A DNA stretch of 64,000 nt from Branchiostoma floridae (Eukaryota > Chordata > Leptocardii > Amphioxiformes > Branchiostomatidae), in assembly GCF_000003815.2 (NCBI RefSeq), contig NC_049994.1:5911283-5975282 (forward strand). The letters run 5' to 3'. The position numbers and the translations under genes were made by a program. The notes beneath the pieces are model-generated. The model was not told the DNA's origin, searched no databases, and saw nothing but the letters and a program-made list of their open reading frames with translations. Shown piece by piece: positions 57,201 to 64,000 of the stretch (positions within the stretch are counted from its first letter, which is position 1; each line of letters starts with the position of its first letter).

Positions 57201-60200
57201 AGACAATCCGACACCCTACAGGGAAAACATGGAAGATTTGAGATGATCCCCCCAAAAAGCTGAAGCACTGAAGAGAAAAAAAAGCTCACCAAATCTCTTG
57301 TTCCAAGAAATTTGCCATTTATTTCAAATCTGGTACATTGCAATACATGTATATACATTGTATATTCACTACAATAACTTATTGAATAAGGAAATTTTTG
57401 TAATATGAACATTAGATTAGATGTTATAACATGCTCCTCACTGATTGGTGCATTTGTTGATGGATTGATTGATTGACAGCCAACTCACCCCTCCCATAGT
57501 GATCCCATCGATAAAGGCTATGTAAGGTATAGGACAGGTGCCTGGAGGGAGACATGGAAAAACATTAGCTTCTCAAATAAAATGACTGAAAGTGCTGAAA
57601 GTCCTTCTTGAAAAAATATCTATGGATCAGTGCATTGGAAGTGGTATTACTATCAGGGGTTATCAACGATATTTCACTTCATAATCATAGCTTTGTATTT
57701 TTCAGAATTAAAGACAATTAGAAAGTTGTAATGAAGAGATACAATTTCTCCACAAAAAAAAAAAAGCAGCAAACTGGCCTAGGTTTTATACACGTTAATC
57801 AAAAAGTACTCACGTCCTGTAACATGGAGAGAATTTTGCATACACATCGGTTGTCATGATGATGATGATAAAGTGAGAATCAAGCCACTACAACTCACCG
57901 ATTGCATTGTTAAGGATGTACTCCTCCCGGAAAAAGTCTGCAGCAAGTCGATCTCCAGTCTTCCCAGCTTCTGTCACAGCTACAGGGAGGACAACAAGAT
58001 TTACTGCATTTTGCAATGTTATATATACATGGTATGACCCTTAAACTGTTTACAATGAAACCAAAGTATCAAATGGCTCAAACTCTAGTGTTTAGCTATA
58101 AATTTAATTTACAATACAGACTCACAGTTGAACAAAGTACATTGAAATGCATGAGGACACTAAATATCTTTCAATGTCAAACTTAAATGCTGTGCATAAT
58201 AGATACATTTATCCTTCATTAGATAGAACAAGCAGTGTTTGTACTTCAATATGAAGCAGGCTGAATAAAAATTCTAACTGGAAGCCATGTGTCTCCACTA
58301 CCCTGACTCCAAAAAAGTCTCGGAGTTTTCTAGGGAAAGTAGGGAAACAGAAAACACAACAGGCCTAACTCTATTAGGAAGAACTGACCTCTGATATCAC
58401 CCCCAGCACAGAAGGCTTTGTCTCCAGCACCTTTTATGATGATCATGGTTGTGTCGTCATTATCTTCCCACTCCTGAATGAACATCAATATTAGTGTTTA
58501 AATTGTACAGTTTCAATAGAACTACATGGATGGTTTGGGGAATGGAATAAATGTTTTCTTGAATGTGTAGAAATTCAGGGGATTGCGAGTAAGAACAGAA
58601 AGGAACAACATCCCGACTCCCGGGATTCGAACCCGCGCCGGACCCGGGCAGCCGGATCACAAATCCAACGTGCTAACCACAACACCGAAAGCTCAAGAGC
58701 TGTTGGCGTGGTCAGTTTGGCAGCGCTAGAACCACACTGTTACACTACTCTCCCTTTTCTTTTCAAGATTCGTCCTCGAATCTCCGAGATCGACATCCCT
58801 GTGTGGCACATACTAGCCTGTTACTCACAGGGCCGGCGTGGGAACCATTGTAGAAATTCAGGGGATTGCGAGTAATAACAGAAAGAAACAACATCCCGAC
58901 TCCCGGGATTCGAACCCGCGCCGAACCCGGGCAGCCGGATCACAAATCCAACGTGCTAACCATAACACCAAAAGCTCAAGAGCTGTTGGCGTGGTCAGTT
59001 TGGCAGCGCTAGAACCCCACTGTTACAAATGTGTGTTTTGTGCCATGCAGTTACTTCATTCTCTGACAGAGGGCACTGCTCATCTGAGTTCATATGGTTG
59101 CTTTATTTCATTTATTAGCAAATGTGACAAAGGATATTACACAGACTCTTGAGCAGCATTGCTGATATTGGAGAGTCTACGACAGGCAAATACTGTAAAT
59201 GCATTAAAGTTCGCGGGGATTTAATTTCGCGGTAGCGGGGAAAAGGACTTTTCGCGGTGGATTTAAGTTCGCGGTAACACCATAGACTGCAATCTAATAC
59301 CATAATAGAAAAATTTTCGCGGTGGTTTTAAGTTCGCGGTGAAGTGGTCACCGCGAAAACCGCGAACATTAATCCACCGCGAACATTTCTGCATTTACAG
59401 TACACAGGAATGGTGATATAACATTACACATCAAAAGTGTTATCCATAACTCTACAACATATCTAACAAGTCTAATGGAGATTGAAATAAATAAACATAC
59501 AACTTATATTACAAGATGATTTAAAAGCAGTCCTCATCGACTAGACGGATGAACGAACACAAGCATTTACACAAATTAAAGCTGGGCTATCGAGCTATTC
59601 AACTATTTCATTTAGGCCACACCAATTTTATTTGTTTGTTCTCGGATTTCCCGACCCATTTTTTTCCGATTTGGAAAAAAAAAAATTTAATCCCAAGAAA
59701 AATGATATAGGTTTTGCTATCGAGACCTTTAAAAAACCCCATTCCAGGGGCACATACTGCTGATAAACCAATCAGAGCGCTTATATGCAGTCACATGATC
59801 AGTACAGTGGTACAAATGTATATATCAAAGGAAGAGATTCATTGGATAAATCATACCACGAAAAGCTGAAAACTTGACTACTTACCTCGGTTTTTTGTGT
59901 TATATAAGTTCACCACAGACTTTTTGCAATTCTTTTTTTTTTTTTCCGACCGACCGACCGCCCCAATATTTTTCTGAAAAAATCCGAGAACCAAGAAATT
60001 AAATTGGTGTGGCCTTAGATAGAATAATTTTGTGTGATGCCCAGACCTTAAGTTTGGGGTATATCTGTCTGATCATGTTGAGGTTGAGTGCGTTCAGGGC
60101 CTTGGGCCGGTTCAGGGTGATGACTCCAACATTCTTCTGTTTCTCCAACAGGACTTCTGGCTGTGTGGCAGCTGTGGAGGACATTCTCTGCAGACAGTAA

Positions 60201-62446
60201 AGAAAAGGAAAGGTTTTCAGAAAAGAATATCAGATTAAGTACAGGATTTAAATGTAGATATAGTTTGCTGTGGTCTTATGTTTGCATTTTTTTCAGTGAC
60301 CCAGGGTTGTAGCCAGTCTGAAAATGAAATCAATTTCTGTCCCCTCGATTTTTAATGTAAATCCTATCAAGCACTAGACGTCATGCAACATTCCTAGGGG
60401 GGTTGGGGTCTCGGAAAATCTTGGCCCTCTGAAATGCTATTTCCTACATTTTGAGGTGTAAATTTTGCTGGTAGCTGTTCAAAGGTATCTGTTTTAGTGA
60501 AAAATTACACAAGGGTTTCAGGTTTTTTTAAAATCTTTACATTAGCAAAACTTTTCCATCCCCAGCTGCAAAATTCCGTCAAAGGACGGGCCCTGGTTAC
60601 AACCCTGCAGTGATCGTTTCACCATGAACTCAAAGCCAAGGCGAAAATTTTTGTTTTGTCCTCTGCTTGCCTTGCTTGAGTGGTACATTTGTACCTGTCG
60701 TATAGTATCACATGTACTAGTATGATGTGCTGGAGGTGACTGTTCTGTCAGTCTGTCTGTAGCATCCTTACTGAGTTGCTGGTGGATGGTTTCTGACTGG
60801 CTCAGCCTATGTCAGTAAAGACACCATTGTTGTGACTACAGTGCTATTGTTCACTCAAAACCACTGCAAATAATCCATTTTCTCCCTAATGCAATATCAA
60901 ATCACTGCAGACTTACATGCAATTACATCTTAATTTTGGAATGGTGATTATCATCAACTACTGGTATTGTGCGGTTGGAACATGATGTAGGAAATCACTA
61001 ATGATTACAATACAAGTTTCCATGATTTTACAAAACTACACAGTACTACGTAGAAATGTTAATACATTAAGAGTAATTAAATCATAAATGGTTTATTGAT
61101 ACCATACATTGTATAGTTCAAAATGTCTAATAGCAGCAAGTCGGCTGAATTGTAGTGGATGAAATGTAATCATGCATATCAATATTAATATTAAAAGGAT
61201 GGCGTGATTAAAAAGTGACAACCATGACAGAGCCATGGTTCCATTATCGAAATATTACCTTGAGTACGTAATAAACATACTCAATTATGTGCAATTTCTA
61301 AAAGGGTAATAAAATGATGATATATGATATAAAGAATTTCTATATGTAGAAGTGTATACATGTATGTACTTTAACTTATAGTATAACATGTGCTCATTTA
61401 TAGAGAAAGTGTCACCTACCAGATGATGGAATATCCTCTGTACACGAAACAATTGCCTGTTGAAAGATGAACAAAACTAGTCAAAATGGATCTAAAAACT
61501 TCCTAGAATAAACATTTTATTTCTGCAGTTTGAGTCTTTTCAAAGGGAAACAGGTGTCAAGAAAAGGGTGTATGTGTGTTCCCTTTGTTCCCTAAACATA
61601 TAACATATATACCTGGCATACATATACAGTCAAACCTGCCCAAGACGACCAACCGGGGGACCGGAAAAAAACGGTCGATTTGGACAGGTGGTCGCTGAGA
61701 AGAGTATCGACTCAAAACATGCCCGATGCAAAGTATAAATGGTTTCCGTTGTGTTTAATGGCAAATAGCAAGCACACTGCACGCACGCAAAGAAGCCATG
61801 TCTTTAATGTCAGATACAACACGCACACTGTTAACTGTAAATTTAACCCCAAAATCCGACGCAAACTGGCCGATTTCGGCACAAAATCGTGCTAATTATC
61901 ATCAAAAATGGATGAAAACCTCAATCTTGAATATGATGCGGTGGTGATAGGTCCCAATTTGGGCCGGTCGCGGTCGCGTTGGCCAGGTGGTCGTTGAGAA
62001 AAGGTCGCTCAATGCTTACGTCAATGGGAAAATAAATCGGGACCGAGAAAAAGCGGTCGAAATGGCCAGGTGGTCGCTGAGAAGAGGTGGTCGCTCGGGC
62101 AGGTTTGACTGTACATGTTCCATTGTAACACTGTATACACATTGTTACCACTAACTTGTACCATCACAGTGGCAGCTGTACAAATAAGACATAAGCTAAG
62201 AAGTAAGAATAATAAGTCAAGTCAAACACCTTGGACACCCTGTAGCACTACAACCTGCAGTAACAATACATGTACAAGCTTTTATACCGGATGCTTAAAT
62301 AGCCTCAGGAAAAATAAACTTCCTTCCGCAGTCAAGCAAAAAACTGCATAATGTCACTGTTATTTTTTGTTTTCAACTTCTAACATCCACAGGTTTAAGT
62401 TTGGACAAAAGGATAAGCAGTTATTGTACCATACTTACTTATCCAT
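51278..62446 (-). CDS. HIBCH: 3-hydroxyisobutyryl-CoA hydrolase, mitochondrial (14 exons)
   Basis: Exons in transcript order: 62446-62439 (tentative), 61456-61420, 60187-60047, 58473-58389, 57979-57899, 57541-57489, 57215-57137, 56718-56573, 56184-56098, 55346-55282, 52880-52799, 52169-52050, 51576-51543, 51408-51278. Phases agree throughout and give 382 residues against 386 in human. The start [19 protein letters not shown] is basic, like a mitochondrial presequence. The crotonase fold follows: [20 protein letters not shown], the oxyanion-hole segment [24 protein letters not shown], and [20 protein letters not shown] with the catalytic Glu and Asp. The family-specific C-terminus includes [13 protein letters not shown] and [20 protein letters not shown]. 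The enzyme releases 3-hydroxyisobutyrate in valine degradation. The 8-base first coding exon rests on frame and a strong GTAAGT donor only. Confidence 0.94.
53000..55281. other. long HIBCH intron with assembly gap
   Basis: The intron 52881-55281 contains 100 N at 54647-54746. An open stretch near 53640-53925 reads on both strands but has no splice or family support. Nothing else was recognised. Confidence 0.5.
55505..55866. mobile_element. degraded CAGGGTTGTAGCCAG-type hAT MITE
   Basis: The ends 'tctagctatagccagc' and 'gctggctaaaactc', with internal 'tcctgtcaagtgccgga' and 'tgcattttgaggtgcaaatt', match 60302-60607. Termini are eroded and no target duplication is readable. It lies in a HIBCH intron. 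Confidence 0.6.
58566..59027 (-). mobile_element. TRIM-like mini LTR retrotransposon with tRNA-like LTRs
   Basis: Two direct repeats of exactly 179 bp (58566-58744 and 58849-59027) differ at only 6 positions by eye, both run TGTA...TACA, and flank a 104-bp interior. AATG lies directly outside on both sides (58562-58565, 59028-59031). In minus orientation, one base after the 5' LTR comes a primer-binding-site-like TGGTTCCCACGCCGG, close to the complement of a tRNA-Glu 3' end. Just before the 3' LTR is a purine tract AAAAGAAAAGGGAGAG. Each LTR contains a tRNA-like block with an A box (TGGTTAGCACG, at 58669-58679 and 58952-58962) and a perfect B box (GGTTCGAATCC, at 58623-58633 and 58906-58916). 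There is no coding capacity. It lies in the HIBCH intron between exons 3 and 4. Confidence 0.75.
59193..59400. mobile_element. TA-flanked MITE (CTGTAAATGCA family)
   Basis: The inverted ends CTGTAAATGCA and 'tgcatttaCAG' are flanked by TA at 59191-59192 and 59401-59402. The interior is a series of 'ttcgcggtgg' and 'ccaccgcgaa' blocks, as in the copy at 12460-12680. Confidence 0.85.
59600..60020. repeat. inverted-end segment next to HIBCH exon 3
   Basis: The left 'aggccacaccaattttatttg' region is the inverted counterpart of 'taaattggtgtggcctta' at 60000-60018. Internal poly-A/poly-T tracts and a 'ccgaccgaccgac' run lie near the right end. It is probably another foldback element ending about 28 bp from the exon 3 donor. 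Confidence 0.6.
60302..60607. mobile_element. hAT-type MITE (CAGGGTTGTAGCCAG), 8-bp TSD
   Basis: The ends CAGGGTTGTAGCCAG and GGTTACAACCCTG are inverted. The flanks CAGTGACC and CAGTGATC match at 7 of 8. It belongs to the same family as 27980-28225 but keeps a longer interior. It lies in a HIBCH intron. Confidence 0.82.
61627..62111. mobile_element. Tc1/mariner-type element (CAGTCAAACCTGCC)
   Basis: The ends CAGTCAAACCTGCCC and GGGCAGGTTTGACTG are inverted, with TA at 61625-61626 and 62112-62113. 'ggtggtcgctgagaagag' blocks near both ends form a longer degenerate TIR. Non-coding. It lies in HIBCH intron 1. Confidence 0.82.
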
Positions 62447-62854
62447 AGACAGAAAACGTAACAAACTGCTTTCTGAGAAAAGTACTACTGGTAGACTTGC
62501 ATGGCAGAGTCAAAAGTTCAGTTTGTCTAGTCTGGGTGAAAAGGTCAAAAGTCAGATGACTGTACCATTCTGGCAGGTTTTGAAGGGGTGAAACACTTTT
62601 TTCTTTGAAAGTGAATTGGTTAGGCCATAGTTTTAAAATGCTACCTCATATCGACATGATAATGTCTAGCCATTCATTGTTAATATACTGTTAATGATAA
62701 TAATAATAAAATATACATGTAGCTAACAATAATAATTTCAATTGTGCAATGTTCTCAACCTCTGCATAATTAATTGATATTCAATGCATGTCAGTCAAAG
62801 TACCATTCGTATGGCATAAGTAACATCTTCCTAATCATACTGTTAGCTACACAA

Positions 62855-63194
62855 CAGGGCTCTAGCGAGCGTCCGTTTTTCCGTCAATTGACGGAAATTT
62901 GCTGCGTCTGACGGAAAAATTTTAAAACCAATCCGTCAACCTTGACGGACAAAAATCCTTGGTGGAAGCTACAGGCGGCTTGGGGACGCCGTCCACGGCC
63001 GTAAAAGCCACACACTGTTTGTTTTGCTATTGTTATGATTGTTGACAATGTGTGTCGGCGCCCTTTTGCATACGATAATCTCATTAAAACCCGTTTTTTA
63101 AGGTCTCAGTTCAGTTCTTCTCATTAATTTTCGCGGTTTTCGCGACGATTGTAATTGGCTGACGGAAAAAAATTTCGAGCTGGCTAAAGCCCTG
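62855..63194. mobile_element. hAT-type MITE (CAGGGCTCTAGC), perfect 8-bp TSD
   Basis: CTACACAA precedes (62847-62854) and follows (63195-63202) the 340-bp element. The ends CAGGGCTCTAGC and GGCTAAAGCCCTG are inverted. The body matches 31067-31398, including 'gcttggggacgc.gtccacgg'. Confidence 0.9.
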
Positions 63195-63605
63195 CTACAC
63201 AATAAACAGTACATACTAGTATTAGTTATGCATTCAGACTGTGAACCATTTGTGAGCACTTTTGGGAATTCCCTTCACCAGCATTTGGCACATTTGGTAC
63301 ACCACAGTATTGTAGCCTGATTAAATCTTGCTTATAGCTGCCCGCCCAACATCAGGCCAGCCTCCTAGCAGGGAGGGGCCAGTTTGTATTACACTTACAG
63401 ACTTAACAGTGTTGAATTGACATCATGTAAGCAAAGCTTCCATCTGTGTTAAGACTTAGACAGATCAAAGTCTTATCTGGCACCAGATGGTGCTGATAAC
63501 ACTGTCATCTGCACACAGGTGTGTCTCCTTTATCAACAGGTGTTTCTGACAAGGGACATGTGGACTGAGCACAAGGGAGATTTCAAAGCAGATGTGAGAC
63601 TTTCA

Positions 63606-63759
63606 TAGCCTCCGTAGCAGGCTCTCTGAGGTCTTTTTTTTTGGCTCATAATACACTTTTGCTGGCGATCAGCGACGGCTGGCGATCAGCGACCCAGTAC
63701 AAAAAGAGAAGTGTATTATGAGCCAAAAAAAGGCCCCAGAGAGCCTGCTATGGAGGCTA
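63606..63759. mobile_element. 154-bp foldback MITE with perfect 9-bp TSD
   Basis: The arms TAGCCTCCGTAGCAGGCTCT and 'agagcctgctatggaggcta' are inverted, continuing through 'ggctcataatacactt'. AGACTTTCA flanks both sides (63597-63605, 63760-63768). The centre has two copies of 'ctggcgatcagcgac'. Nothing else is seen from 63203 to the window end. Confidence 0.9.
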
Positions 63760-64000
63760 AGACTTTCAATTGTAGGCCTTTAAATTTTCAACTCTTTTAA
63801 CAATCTATTCAGAAAGGTTATGACTATCATGAGTTATGCATGTTGTAGGTTTAATATTACAAGCAAATCAATTTTTGTGGTCTTTTGGTTTTAGTGATGC
63901 AAAAATTTATACTCTCCAAGCAGAGATTAGACTTCGGCTGTTTTTTTTTTTAGCATTTTTAGGTGTTTTCATCAGGCTTTCTATTTTGTACCATTTTCTG

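Noticed and set aside
58600-58700. Stand-alone tRNA gene or tandem SINEs
   Set aside because: The tRNA-like block is part of a 179-bp direct repeat with TG/CA ends, and only the outer borders of the pair carry a target duplication.

Overview
The window is animal (metazoan) nuclear DNA. Genes are split into many short exons with GT/AG introns, proteins match human orthologues residue for residue over long stretches, and the spaces between exons are packed with small foldback transposons, minisatellites and tRNA- or 5S-derived repeats. The gene set and repeat style fit an invertebrate deuterostome, most likely a lancelet (Branchiostoma); the species is an inference. A 100-base run of N (54647-54746) marks an assembly gap.

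Layout: (1) 1-1117, + strand: probable last exon(s) of an unidentified gene that begins outside the window. (2) 1.1-11.8 kb: intergenic, almost all repeats, including transposons nested inside older repeats, a tRNA-derived SINE and a lone subtilase-like exon. (3) 11877-25591, +: a complete 19-exon NOG1/GTPBP4 gene for the nucleolar GTPase of 60S ribosome assembly; three introns carry the same 90-nt snoRNA-like sequence. (4) 27569-36.4 kb, -: a complete BTB-BACK-Kelch gene whose 3' end converges on NOG1. (5) 36.5-40.9 kb, +: a TMUB-type gene (membrane-anchored ubiquitin-like protein), head to head with the Kelch gene across a shared promoter. (6) 42162-48586, +: an astacin-family gene whose zinc/catalytic motif is destroyed, so probably a pseudo-protease. 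(7) 51278-62446, -: a 14-exon HIBCH gene (mitochondrial 3-hydroxyisobutyryl-CoA hydrolase, valine breakdown). (8) 62.4-64 kb: intergenic with foldback elements.

The genes are unrelated housekeeping or regulatory loci and form no operon-like system. The most unusual structures are: a tiny LTR element (58566-59027) whose 179-bp LTRs carry a tRNA-like Pol III promoter; three identical 90-nt structured sequences in NOG1 introns; a 65-bp minisatellite that repeats the real 3' splice site of TMUB seven times; decayed copies of an exon end plus splice donor inside a NOG1 intron; the catalytically dead astacin; and several foldback transposon families whose target-site duplications can still be read exactly.
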